Source: Thozetella sp. PMI_491 (lineage: Eukaryota; Ascomycota; Sordariomycetes; Chaetosphaeriales; Chaetosphaeriaceae). Taken from it: DNA of 64,000 nucleotides. The notes under the pieces are model-generated. The model had not been told where the DNA came from and made no database searches. It saw only the letters and a list, made by a program, of their open reading frames with translations. Position 1 is the first letter of the stretch. Each line of letters starts with the position of its first letter. Shown piece after piece: positions 48,974 through 59,078 of the stretch. The stretch spans positions 372,001 to 436,000 of the forward strand of contig MU270027.1 in the NCBI GenBank assembly GCA_021432635.1, written 5' to 3'. The translations under genes were made by a program, and so were the position numbers.

Positions 48974-50068
48974 TCAGCTCGGCAGATCGATGCTGACCCA
49001 GCTAGTGGCACAGCCAGCCCCTATGCTAGTGATTTTAGAACCCTGTGGTATATATTTCGTTGAGGCGACGATATTTCCCTTTTGTTTGGTGTCTTCTGAG
49101 AGATTCGTCGGCCCGCAGTTCCCGTGCTCCCCCCAGCCCCAGGCTAGAACATCGCCATCTTCTGTTTGGGCCAGTGCATGCTCGCTGCCAATAGCCATCC
49201 CGATGGCATGCGGTAAGTGTTCTGGTACGAGTTGACCGTGGTCGTTGCGGCCCCAGCCGAGGAGTTTCCCGTCCTTCTTGAGCACGTAAACGTTTCCCCA
49301 GCTTGCCCCGATGTCTTTCCATCCAGCAGCTGTCGACGGCGCATTGGATCTCACGTCCCACTTGTCCGACCCCAGCACCATGATTTCTCCGCTCTCTGAA
49401 TCTCCGAAGAGGCAGGTGAATTCTCTCCCACAGGCAGCCCGGACGACCTTGAAGCCCACACCTTCAATCTTCCGCGGAGCGTGCACCACTCCTTCCGCGC
49501 TGCCGAGCTGGCCCTTCCTCCCGTTTCCCCATCCGTAAACTTCTCCGCTATTTAGGACAGCCAGAACATGACCCATGCAAGCAACTAGATCTATGATCTC
49601 TGTCCCAGGAGGGGGGAAGTCTCTGATAAGCGACGGGGCCGGCGTCCTGATGATTAGCTCGCCTTGTCCTAGCTCCCCTTTCATGCCTACGCCGAAGCTG
49701 TAGACCTCGGTGTTCTGACCTTCGGCATTCAGGCGAGTGATCACTGTTGCTTCCCATGTTGCTGCAACCAGGCCGACCCTGAAGGGTACGTTGAGCGCGG
49801 AGAAATCGACTCTGTGGAACTGGGGTTGCGAGGCCAGCTGTTCTGGGGTCACCTTCCCGCAGGCCCCTGTCGCGGCATCGCCGCTCCAGAAAAGCTCCCC
49901 GTCTTCGGTGAGAAGAAGAGTGTGGTTCCCCCCGGCGGCGACTTTTTTTATTGTTGGCTGATCCAATTCCTCCGGGAGAAGCACCTGTTTGGGGACTGAG
50001 ACGTCTTCTTTGTGGCCGATGCCAAGCTGGCCAGAGCCGTTGGAACCGAGGGCAAAGAGAACCTTCAT
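48974..50068 (-). CDS. ATS1: RCC1-repeat protein, Ats1-like
   Basis: A single exon of 364 residues starts MKVLFALGSNGSGQLGIGHK. It shows RCC1-type blade repeats: GSNGSGQLGIG, GVGMKGELGQGE, GWGNGRKGQLGSAEG, GWGRNDHGQLVPE and WGWGEHGNCGP, with GNHTLLLTEDGELFWSG-like ends. The length is close to the 333 residues of yeast Ats1, and these compact RCC1 proteins are annotated as Ats1 homologues in fungi. Family knowledge: Ats1 works with Kti11/Dph3 in diphthamide synthesis and links to tRNA wobble-uridine modification and microtubule phenotypes. It could also be another RCC1-family member. It is divergent from the prephenate dehydrogenase gene. Confidence 0.85.
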   Translation of the reverse strand: MKVLFALGSNGSGQLGIGHKEDVSVPKQVLLPEELDQPTIKKVAAGGNHTLLLTEDGELFWSGDAATGACGKVTPEQLASQPQFHRVDFSALNVPFRVGLVAATWEATVITRLNAEGQNTEVYSFGVGMKGELGQGELIIRTPAPSLIRDFPPPGTEIIDLVACMGHVLAVLNSGEVYGWGNGRKGQLGSAEGVVHAPRKIEGVGFKVVRAACGREFTCLFGDSESGEIMVLGSDKWDVRSNAPSTAAGWKDIGASWGNVYVLKKDGKLLGWGRNDHGQLVPEHLPHAIGMAIGSEHALAQTEDGDVLAWGWGEHGNCGPTNLSEDTKQKGNIVASTKYIPQGSKITSIGAGCATSWVSIDLPS

Positions 50069-50929
50069 GGTCTTACATGGACATCGAGTTGCGAGGACGA
50101 TAAAAGTTGGGGGTATCGTAGCCTCGGAAGGGATAAGGAAAAGGATAAGTGAGGAACATTTAGTGTTAGGCTTGGGAAGTCTGCAGTCAGGCTACGGGAG
50201 TGGAGGATGGCGGATGCCTGTTTTGGCCATGAACTGTTCGCCCCACTCACAGACTCGTCCAGTGAAAACTGCTCTTTGGGTGTAACCGGGACCCAGCTGA
50301 TTTTGAATGACAAAGTCTCAAATTCTGTATTTCTAAAGGACATGAGGCCATGGCCTAGTGTCTGCCTATTCCATCTACTCGTTTCCTCTAGGCTTTTGAA
50401 TCTAGGCCCCGACCGTGTTTTAAATAGCTCTTGCCCGTGAAAATCTTTCCCGAATTGTATTCTAGAGAAGCGCGTCGCCACGACGCTAAGTTTGATGAAG
50501 AGAGAACTGGCCTAAGCCATCCAGGATGAATAGAGTGTTATTTAGTTAAGAGACTGGGGCATATAGGCGGTCGGCGAAGGCAGTGCGACCAGTCACGCCG
50601 CCATCAGATATCCAGGGTGAGATTGCTGTAGAATATGCGTTGAACGCGATATGCGTGTATAGGGCGCTTCGGCAAGCACATAATTACGGCTATGGCTCAC
50701 CAAAATGTAACTGTCGGGGCACCTGGGGCTACTGCGAATAGTGGGTCCTGGCTACTATTTCCACCTCGAGCGAAAATTTTCGACACTGAACCCTCGACTT
50801 CCTCTTCTTCATCTCATCGTCCGCAAGCCGTGCCGTGACGTGACGAGTGGACTGCTGATCTTGAGCCCTGGAGACCCCAGGATGTGATCAACCTCTAACT
50901 CGTCATCCTTACAGCGCAGCTACGCAGTC
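50069..50929. promoter_or_regulatory. Divergent promoter region between ATS1 and TYR1
   Basis: This is 860 bp of intergenic DNA. TGACGTGACG at 50836-50845, about 85 bp before the TYR1 start, resembles half-sites of CRE/bZIP factors. No gene is seen. Confidence 0.45.
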
Positions 50930-52807
50930 ATGACGAAAGGATCTGTGCCGCCCGAGATGGAGGGCTTCACCGTTGGCCTAATCGGCATGGGCGACATGGG
51001 CAAGATGTACGCCCGGAGACTGAGCGCCGCCGGCTGGAGGTAAACATCCCTCATCATTTATCACAGTCTCCTGCGGTTCCTCTCGAGGTGCTCCTCGGAG
51101 TCCCGCTGGAGGCCCAGCGCCGTAGCCTTACTCTCGTCAGGTGACGGCTGCACAGCTTCGTATCCGTATTTGGTGAGCCGCCTTCCGTTTCTTTTCCTGT
51201 CCTCCCACTTGGCCCAGTGGCCTCCGCATATGATGACTTGAGCGCATTTGGCTAGAGTATCGTCCTAGGCCAGAGCTGGTTGTCGTCTTGACGCCAGCTC
51301 ACGGCCAAAGACTTTCCATGATGATAATTCTCAGCTACCTTACTTTTTCTTGTCTGACGCATAACCCTCGTCTATTCATGGTATCACACTCGCAGAAACC
51401 GAACACGAGCTAATTCGCAAGTCAGACTTTTTGAGGACCAAACGGACCTGTAGTATGCTAATCGGTGGAATGGTCCAGCATCTTGGCGTGCGATAAGGAG
51501 GAAAAGTACGACGAGCTGGTCGCCGAGTTCTCTGGAAATGTATGGCTGTAGATCATTCCTCCCGCTTAGATCAGTGCTGAGATGGTATCCTCTAGAGCAA
51601 GGTAACAATTGAACGCAACGGTCACCTGGTATCTCGTGCGGCCGATTATACTATATACAGTGTTGAAGCCTCCGTCATCGGTGCGGTCGTCGCCCGGTTC
51701 GGTCCATGTGTGTGTCCCGCGTCCGGTTCTCGTATCCCGTAAGCTCTTACCAACGCGGCCACAGCTACCCGGATTGGGGCCATCGTCGGCGGCCAGACGT
51801 CCTGTAAAGACCCAGAGATCAAGGCATTTGAGACGTATCTGCCGGCCGATGTAGACATTGTCTCCTGCCACTCCCTCCACGGCCCGAATGTGGACACGCG
51901 CGGCCAGCCGCTGGTCCTGATCAAGCATCGGGCTTCGGACGAGTCCCTCCGGAAGGTTGAGGCGGTCCTGAGCTGCCTCGGCTCCACCCATGTCTATCTC
52001 AGTGCCAGGGAGCATGACCGCATAACGGCCAACACCCAAGCTGTCACCCACGCCGGCTTCTTGAGCATGGGGAAAGCCTGGCACGGGTGCCGGCAGTTCC
52101 CCTGGGAAGGAGCGCGGTACATCGGCGGTATTGAAAATGTCAAGATAAACCTGATGCTCCGCATCTACTCTGCGAAGTGGCACGTCTACGCCGGCTTGGC
52201 CATCCTCAACCCGGAGGCCCACAACCAGATCAATCAGTTCGCCAAGTCGACGACGGAGCTGTTCTACCTAATGCTCGAGGGTCGCGCCGACGAGCTCCGC
52301 GCTCGTGTCTACGCAGCCAAGGAGAAGGTGTTCGGCGCCGAGAGCAACCCAAAGTGGGGGGACAAGCCCCTGCTGAACGCAGCGATGCTTGACAGGTTCA
52401 GTCTGGGCAAGGGCCCTGAGCACAGCCCACAGCTAGCGAACAACCACCTTAGCCTGCTGGCCATGGTGGACTCGTGGAGCGCGCTGGGGATCGTGCCGTA
52501 CGATCACATGATCTGCTCGACACCGCTGTTCCGGCTCTGGCTCGGCGTCGTCGAGCACCTCTTCCGCGAGCCCGGCCTGCTCGACGAGTGCCTCCGGGTC
52601 GGGATCGAGGACAGAACCTTCCGTCGCGACGACTTGCAGTTCACCATCGCGGCATGCGGCTGGGCCGAGTGCGTCTCGCTCCGCAGCTTCGAGACGTGGA
52701 GGGAACGGTTCGCCGTCACACAGGCCTTCTTTGAGCCTAGATTCGCCGGTGCCATAGAGGTGGGCAACGCCATGGTCAAGGCAGTCCTCGAAAGTTCCGA
52801 AGAGTAG
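50930..52807 (+). CDS. TYR1: Prephenate dehydrogenase
   Basis: Four exons: 50930-51039, 51479-51539, 51596-51707, 51765-52807, giving 441 residues (yeast Tyr1 has 452). The NADP-binding motif GLIGMGDMG sits at residues 16-24. Conserved blocks are ACDKEEKYDELV, VTIERNGHLVSRAADYTIYS, GAIVGGQTSCKDPEI, SCHSLHGPNV and AVTHAGFLSMGKAWH. It oxidatively decarboxylates prephenate to 4-hydroxyphenylpyruvate in tyrosine synthesis. Intron 1 is 439 bp, very long for this window, and joins a split codon read as Ser where I recall Arg in related proteins. The donor GTAAAC and the branch-like TGCTAAT 20 bp before the acceptor support it, and an inner 32-bp exon was rejected because it introduces a stop. The first 37 residues alone carry the start of the Rossmann fold. 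Confidence 0.92.
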
Positions 52808-53746
52808 GAAATGTTTCATTCTAGGGGCCGAGCTCAGCCATGCGCTGCCTGTCCCCCCGCAGCCCAAAGCCCGCGGAGCTAGGCCAAGTGTTCGGTTGGT
52901 CTAGGCGTATGAAGATTCAAAAAGGTTTGGCTTACTGGGGTGCCTGTCCACGGCTCCTCATGCCCCATCCAGATCTGAGGCACGAATACAGTGTAACCGA
53001 TCATCATGACATCCTAGACACAAGCGGAGGCGGGAGGGGTCGAGCTAATCGGGTAAGGGGGAACGGTTCTAGATACGAATAGACTTTCGCAGGGCTCTCG
53101 CCGCCAATCCCCAATGGGCGGCATCGTGATGGTAGCCAAGAATTGTGTCGAGACAGTGTCTCGGAGTTGCGCACCCATTTCCATTTCAGGTCGAGGTGTA
53201 AACATCGGAGGAAGTTGAAACGCCATCGAGTCGCAGAGCCTGGCCAGGCTAGCATAGCAGGCTAGCGTGCAGGGGTGGCGATCTGCCGACCGCCGAGCCC
53301 ACGATCCTCGGCAGCGATTTAGACTCTAGCCGAAGGTTGAAACGCTCGCCTATGATTCGCCCAAATCCATTTTGAATGTTTCCCATTCGCATCATGCCTC
53401 CCTCCTTGACAGACCACCACCCAAGCTACACGGCGGGACGGTGTCTGACATGCCTCAAGCACGCAACGGGACGAGACAAGTCCTGTCCATGCGCTCGGAT
53501 GCAACCGCGTCAGATCTGGGGTGGACTTTGGGTTGGTCTGGCCAGAAGGAATAAGTACGCCGTGGCGAGAATGCGAGCCCGCCCAGAGCGAGGCTTCCCA
53601 AGAGATGGGTCCACTCTGCCTGGCTCTCTCCCCCCCTCATGACCTCTCCAGTGCCGAGTTAAGGTCACAGATTCCCCCTTCCTACAACTAGAGTCTGCCT
53701 TGTGTTCGGAATCCGACCCCCAGTGCTCACCAGTCCGCCCCTCAAG
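52808..53746. other. Intergenic region between TYR1 and the CFEM gene
   Basis: This 940-bp region lies between tandem genes. No gene, repeat or clear regulatory site was seen. Confidence 0.5.
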
Positions 53747-54740
53747 ATGGAGCGGCCTTCCATCAGGTCGACTCTGGCCTTGTTTGTTGGCCTTGCCGCT
53801 TGCCAGGTACGATGACATGCCGCATTCCTCCCGAACCGCGGGAACAGAATGGGAAGAGAGAGGCAGAGCCATCGAAGTTTACTGACGCTACCTAGACAAT
53901 ACCAGGAGAGCCGCCTTGTGCCGTAGGATGCCCCCGTCTTTCACACGCACAAAGACGAGACAACTGACGCCCGCCCAGACATCATGTATCAGCAGCGCCG
54001 TGAGCGCAGTCTCCTGTTTCCCAGCAGACCTGCGCTGCCAGTGCACCTCTCTACCCGCGATCGCTCTCCTCGCAGGGCCCTGCCTCTTGGCAGCCTGCAG
54101 CCCGAACGATCTTCAGAATCTCAGCAGCGCCGAGTTCGCCGCATGTTCGTCGTTCTCAGCAGGAAAGCTGACGACCCTTGCAAACAAGGACGCCAGCACG
54201 ACTACCACCGCCTCTCGGTCGAGCTCCACCGCCCAGATGCCTTCGCCCGTTCTCGGCCTAGGGCCTTCTCCGCCGCAGGTCCAGACAGTAACGGCGACGG
54301 CGACGGCGACCTCGCTAGGCGCTGGTGCCAGCGCGACCGACCCGCCGGCAGACACGGCTCAGTCGGCTACTGTCAAAGGCGGCGGGCAGGCGGCCATCGG
54401 GCTGAGCGGCGTGATCGCCGGGGCGGGAGCAGTCTCCATATTCATGTGGACCTGGCAGCGCAGGAAGCGCCGCCAAGAGAACCAGCTGGCGAGGCGCAAG
54501 GAGGCTATACCCATCGATGACCTGGCGTCCTGGGTCCGGGCCAATGCGGAAGCGGAGGAGCAGCGCGAGAAGGAGCCCAAGGAGAACGACAAGGACGAGA
54601 AGAGCGAGAAGCGCGACCTAAAGAAGTTACGGTACACCGGCGTCAACATGACGGGCAAGGATGGCCCGATCGAGCTCGAGGTCCCAGGGGCGGTGTTTGA
54701 GCTCCCCGGGGCAGCGATGAGACACGAGTTTGAAGGTTGA
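53747..54740 (+). CDS. CFEM-domain single-pass membrane protein
   Basis: Three exons: 53747-53806, 53896-53922, 53979-54740, giving 282 residues; exon 2 is a 27-bp microexon reading TIPGEPPCA. A signal peptide (MERPSIRSTLALFVGLAACQ region) leads into a CFEM domain with eight cysteines: PPCATSC, then SCFPADLRCQC, GPCLLAACS and FAACSSF. A Ser/Thr-rich stalk with a TATATAT repeat follows, then one membrane segment (IGLSGVIAGAGAVSIFMWTW) and a basic, Glu/Lys-rich cytosolic tail of about 100 residues. Family knowledge: CFEM proteins are surface or secreted proteins of fungi, some binding haem. The cytosolic tail rather than a GPI signal suggests an anchored sensor or adhesin; that is inference. 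The gene is convergent with the hydrolase-phosphatase gene. Confidence 0.85.
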
Positions 54741-55394
54741 TGATGCTTCTGGAAGAGATCACGGCGGTGTACTGATAGGTGGATTGACGGCGTTTGTGGG
54801 CGAGCCATGGGCCCCGTAGCCAGATCAAGCAAGCCTTCTTGGTTGATGTACATGCACCCTTGCCAAGACAAGGGCGACTTTACCTCACACTTTGCTTCTC
54901 TTTTGTCATATTATTACTATATATTCATACCTTTTACACCGTCTCGGGGTTTGTTCACCTTGAATCCAGCGATCTCGAACAGGGACGTTGGGAGTTTCGC
55001 ATCATATGAACACCTGGAATAGAGCACTAATCGAACGGTCCAAGCCCTGGTTCATGGGTTTCTCATGGGAATATGGGCGGTCAAGGTCTTGACCAAGGCT
55101 TCGAGGTCAGTAGGCGTTAGATCCGAGCCGACTCGACCATCACCCATCTCACGAGAGAGGGTTAGTGGCAAGCTGTGGCCGGGTTTCTACATCCTGCACG
55201 TATATGTGATAACGGCCGACCAATACTCCACGTATAAGGTCAAATAATATATGAATTCGCCGACCGCCAGCCTCCCAAGTCTTTGAATAAGAATATTCCT
55301 GTCCAACACAATAATAGCAGCCCCAAGTCATCCCTTCTAAGCGCCAGTTCAGAATCCATGCGCCGAATGTCAGCGCCCCAAAGTCTGAGCACAA
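54741..55394. other. Convergent 3' intergenic region
   Basis: This 654-bp spacer has AT-rich stretches near 54910-54930 and 55240-55320, presumably both 3' untranslated regions. No gene is seen. Confidence 0.5.
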
Positions 55395-57548
55395 TCAATG
55401 CGGCCCCTTCTTCTCTAGGCCCGAGTAGCGAAGGAAGAGCCGATCTTTGAAGTGCTCATGCCGGATGCCATTGGGCCGTGCCTTGGCAAATGTCTCGATC
55501 GCATTCTGCACGGAATAATCGCAGCGCTCAACCAAGTAGCAGACCACAAAGAAACCGGTCCTGTTGAAGCCATAGTGGCAATGTACCCCGACAACGTAGC
55601 CGTCGTCCCAGTTCTCCTCCTGAGCCCGCCGCTTCTGCCTCTCCCGCACCTGGTCGACCAGGGCGATGAATTCCTCGATCTCCTTGTCCTCTGGGGGCAC
55701 CTTGGACACGGTGGGGAACTTGTGGTAGTGGATGCCACCCGCCTCGAGGTCTTGGGGGTTGTAAACTGGGTTGTCATGCGAGATGTCGATGATATCCTTG
55801 ACGGTGTGCGCCCAGGTTTTGGCGAACACCTTGGGTGTGTGGGCCTCGTCTACGTCCCTCAAGGTCTTCATGGCACGGAATGTCCCCGCGATAGGCTCGC
55901 TCAGCGCCGCCACCTTCTGCCACTTCTCCAAGTTCTTGACGTCCCACTTCCCCTCTTGGGACAGGAACTGCAGCTGCCAGCCGAGGGAAAGCCGTTGAGT
56001 GACATGGTTAGCGAGGAAATATGAGATCAAGCCGGCAAGAACCCGGACTTCGTTGGGAGTGTACAACAGGGCATGCGTAGCTGGCTCGGGAAGGATGGTT
56101 GTCTTGACCACCTTCTTAGGGTGTAGCGGCTGCGGAGGGATCGGTGGCTGCCTCTCATTAGGCGTAGAGGGGTCCTCAAAAGCATGGTCCGGGTCTGAAG
56201 GCTTCCTTTCGCGGTGAAAGTCTTCGTTGCTAATTTCCTCGAGGCTCCCAGGGAGGTGTCTCTCCGGCTCAAGATTGGTGTCAACAGGGGCAGCCGAATC
56301 AGGGATGGCTTCGGACTCGTCATCGCTGCTCGAAGCTGGCTTCGCGCCCTGGAGGTACGCAGCAATCTTATCGACCTCTTTGGGTGGCGTGACCGAATCT
56401 TTGGCGCCGCCCACCAGATAGACGGGGGCCTTGATGCGAGACCACACGTCCCCGCCCGGTAGCCCTCCCTTCGGAACCCCATCCTCGTAGTTCGGGAGTG
56501 TACCATTGGCCATGCGGCGGAAGGTTGAAGACCTGCTCTGGCTATTGTAGATGGCCTGCAGTCGCTTGGCTTCCGGATCTGCCTCTGGGCCCACGAACCT
56601 CTGCACGCTCGCGCTGTCCGGGCCACCCCACTGATCCCAGGCTCGCCAAAGGTTGAAGATGGTCTCAGGGATCCACATCATCTTCCGGAAGATTGCCACC
56701 TTCTTTTCGTCCGGCGGCCCGGCGGGCGGACAGATGGCGACGAGGCCGGTCACGTATTTGCTGAGATCCGACCGCGCTGGGGCTCTCGGGGCTGCTAGCA
56801 GGGCCGCGAGTGAGGCGCCCATGCTATGCCCGATAAGGATGACTGGCTGGTCTGCATCCTTGTCGCGATAGTCGTCGATGATAACCTCTAGGAGCTCGGC
56901 GAGCGCGTCCGTAGTGTAGGCGTCCCATGCTCGCTCCGAGAGCTTCGAGCGACCGCACCCGGGAGCGTCCACTGCAAGACAGGACGCAGTCGGCGTGAGA
57001 CTGACCAGTAGTGGGTGGAATTGGGCTACAGAACCGCCCAAGCCATGGATAAAGACGAGCAAGGGCAGAGGCGCTGGCGACTTGGGCAGCTGGTCAAAGT
57101 GTTGGTGCCGCCGGAAGAAGACGCGGAGGTCGGGATACGTGTAGCGGCTAGTGCTATACGTCTTGATCTCCGAGTTCCTGGCCAGCAAAGCAGGGTCGGT
57201 GGAGTCGGGGTCTGCATACAACATCAGGATACAGGGCCAACTTTGCAGGAAGAGAGGGGGAGGGAGCAGACCGTAGCCTACGGCGATATGAGGAGACACC
57301 GTCGCCTTGGCCCTGTCGGGCTTCTTCTGGGCCATTCGGCGCCAACACTCAAGCAGAACGGCGGCCGCGAGAAAACTGATAAGCAAAGTCTTGCGGGCCC
57401 CGCTTCTAAAGGGCCCCGCGGCAACGTCTCGCAGACGGGAGAAGGTTGCCAAGCGAATCAACGAAAGCTGGGCCCGGGTGGTCAGCGCCCAAGGATAAGA
57501 TGCCACAGAGCGAAGAGCTAGAGCCAAATCCTGTGGGTTGGATGCCAT
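55395..57548 (-). CDS. Alpha/beta-hydrolase fused to a Cys-dependent phosphatase
   Basis: One exon of 717 residues starts at ATG 57548 (MASNPQDLALALR); the frame continues upstream but without an ATG. A hydrophobic segment at about residues 54-70 may anchor it. The alpha/beta-hydrolase part has HGLGG near 168, the nucleophile elbow GHSMGAS (Ser near 242), GAKDSVTPP with the acid Asp near 384, and ATHALLYTPNEV with the His near 492. An acidic, Pro-rich insert of about 100 residues separates Asp and His. The C-terminal part carries VHCHYGFNRTG, a CX5R phosphatase loop (Cys near 657, Arg near 663). Both sites look intact, so two activities are possible. The loop resembles that of animal RNA 5'-triphosphatases (HCTHGFNRTG) more than classical dual-specificity phosphatases. 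The substrates of either half are unknown. Confidence 0.87.
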   Translation of the reverse strand: MASNPQDLALALRSVASYPWALTTRAQLSLIRLATFSRLRDVAAGPFRSGARKTLLISFLAAAVLLECWRRMAQKKPDRAKATVSPHIAVGYGLLPPPLFLQSWPCILMLYADPDSTDPALLARNSEIKTYSTSRYTYPDLRVFFRRHQHFDQLPKSPAPLPLLVFIHGLGGSVAQFHPLLVSLTPTASCLAVDAPGCGRSKLSERAWDAYTTDALAELLEVIIDDYRDKDADQPVILIGHSMGASLAALLAAPRAPARSDLSKYVTGLVAICPPAGPPDEKKVAIFRKMMWIPETIFNLWRAWDQWGGPDSASVQRFVGPEADPEAKRLQAIYNSQSRSSTFRRMANGTLPNYEDGVPKGGLPGGDVWSRIKAPVYLVGGAKDSVTPPKEVDKIAAYLQGAKPASSSDDESEAIPDSAAPVDTNLEPERHLPGSLEEISNEDFHRERKPSDPDHAFEDPSTPNERQPPIPPQPLHPKKVVKTTILPEPATHALLYTPNEVRVLAGLISYFLANHVTQRLSLGWQLQFLSQEGKWDVKNLEKWQKVAALSEPIAGTFRAMKTLRDVDEAHTPKVFAKTWAHTVKDIIDISHDNPVYNPQDLEAGGIHYHKFPTVSKVPPEDKEIEEFIALVDQVRERQKRRAQEENWDDGYVVGVHCHYGFNRTGFFVVCYLVERCDYSVQNAIETFAKARPNGIRHEHFKDRLFLRYSGLEKKGPH

Positions 57549-59078
57549 TTCGGACGGCCGGGGGCTGATTAAATCGGACAAGGAAACAAGGCAGCGAGGG
57601 AGGTGTAAACAAAACACTCTCGTCCCCGCCCCAGCACACCGTCCAGGAGCAGACGCATGGGGATATTACAAGTGATGCTCCCGCAGGGCTAGCGGGCCAG
57701 AGAGCCAGCGGCTTTGCAAGCTGCGACGAAGCGGCAGGAGCCGAGGAAAATGAAATCGAGATCAGAGACCAAAGGGGAATGCCTACCGGTTTGCGATGTT
57801 GAAGGAGATGAAAACTGGACCAGGCGAAGAAGGCGCGGTTTGGGTTTGAGCAAACCGTGAAGGGCAGGCAGGGGTGGAGGCGACTTGGGCGATGTCCACA
57901 AAGACTGGGCGTGATGCACGGCCGTTAGGGGCGGGCGGCAGGACGGCGGCCTTAGAGGTGCAAGTGTGCAAGCGTGCAAAAGTAGCGCCGGCCTATGACG
58001 ATGACTCTTTGCCCCAAATTGGGACCTGCAGAGCAAGCACCAGGGCCTTGGAATGCGATTCCCGAGCGATGCCAAATGCCTCGAGCGGGATAGAAGAAGC
58101 CCCAGGATGCTGCGCTGTCCGCCCATGCAAGTGCTGAAAATCGGTGATAGAAGGGGGACGAAGACCGCTCTATCGGGGGATCAAAGGGCGATTTTCTACT
58201 GTAGGCCCTGCCGTAGATAGAAAGGGCTCTAGGCGAGACATCGAACATCGCCAGTGCCAGGCGGCTTATGTCATAGCGTGTCTTGGCCTGGCAGGGCGAA
58301 TCAACGTCATCGCTAGTGACGTGTGGACTGGCCCCAGCGGCTCATTCGAGCTTTTTTTTTTCCTTTCTAGAGTGACACCGCTTCGCTTGCCCGGCCAAAA
58401 GACCTCCCCCCACTGGTTCAATGCGACGAAGCCAATGCAGGTTGGACGAGCTGCCCTCGGGCGGTCTCGACGCCTGGGACCGCACATTTTACAGTTTGGC
58501 CTTCGAGACAGCTTGTCTATTCCGTACATAGCGTGGGCATTGTCTAATTGAAGTCAAACTTTTGGAGCAGAGCACGCGCCGCCTTTCCGGCTTCCCTCGG
58601 CGCCTCGGCAGAGTTCCCGTTTTCATTTCAATCCGGAAGACTACGGCGAAGAGGGACCGTACCTCGGCAAGTTACTGTACATGCATAGGTATTAGAGAAT
58701 CCGACAAGACAGAGCCGGGTACTAAGTACTCTCTGTATACACACCGGTCGTCTTTTGTGGCAGAGTGCCCCGGCCCGGGCGGGCTTACAGTATGTACCTA
58801 GCCTCGATTCTGGTGTGCGGATCTGCCTTCAAGCGGCATTATAATAATTACTGCCTAACTTGATCTGGTATGCACCTATACCCACACACGTACGGCTGTT
58901 GCCGGCAAAGGGGCTCAATGGCAGACACCCCAGTGCCCCACGTGCAAACGTCAATCGGGAGCAAAGCTTCCTGCATCTCTCAAGCCTGCTACATGGTTTC
59001 GCTCCCGCACCAACGCCATCGCGCCGAGCTTTCCATATCGCTCCCGTATGGGCCTGGCCCCGTAGCCACACGCCCATC
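57549..59078. other. Divergent intergenic region
   Basis: This 1.5-kb region separates divergent genes. It is GC-rich from about 57,600 to 58,140. Open frames, such as 57689-58126 on the minus strand, are not convincing. No clear site or repeat was seen. Confidence 0.5.

Noticed and set aside
51122-51173. Possible extra 32-bp exon in the long TYR1 intron
   Set aside because: Its inclusion brings a TGA into frame right after the junction.
53923-53978. Continuous reading of 53916-54740 as a single-exon gene
   Set aside because: It would lose the signal peptide and the first CFEM cysteine; the two-intron model restores both with matching phases.
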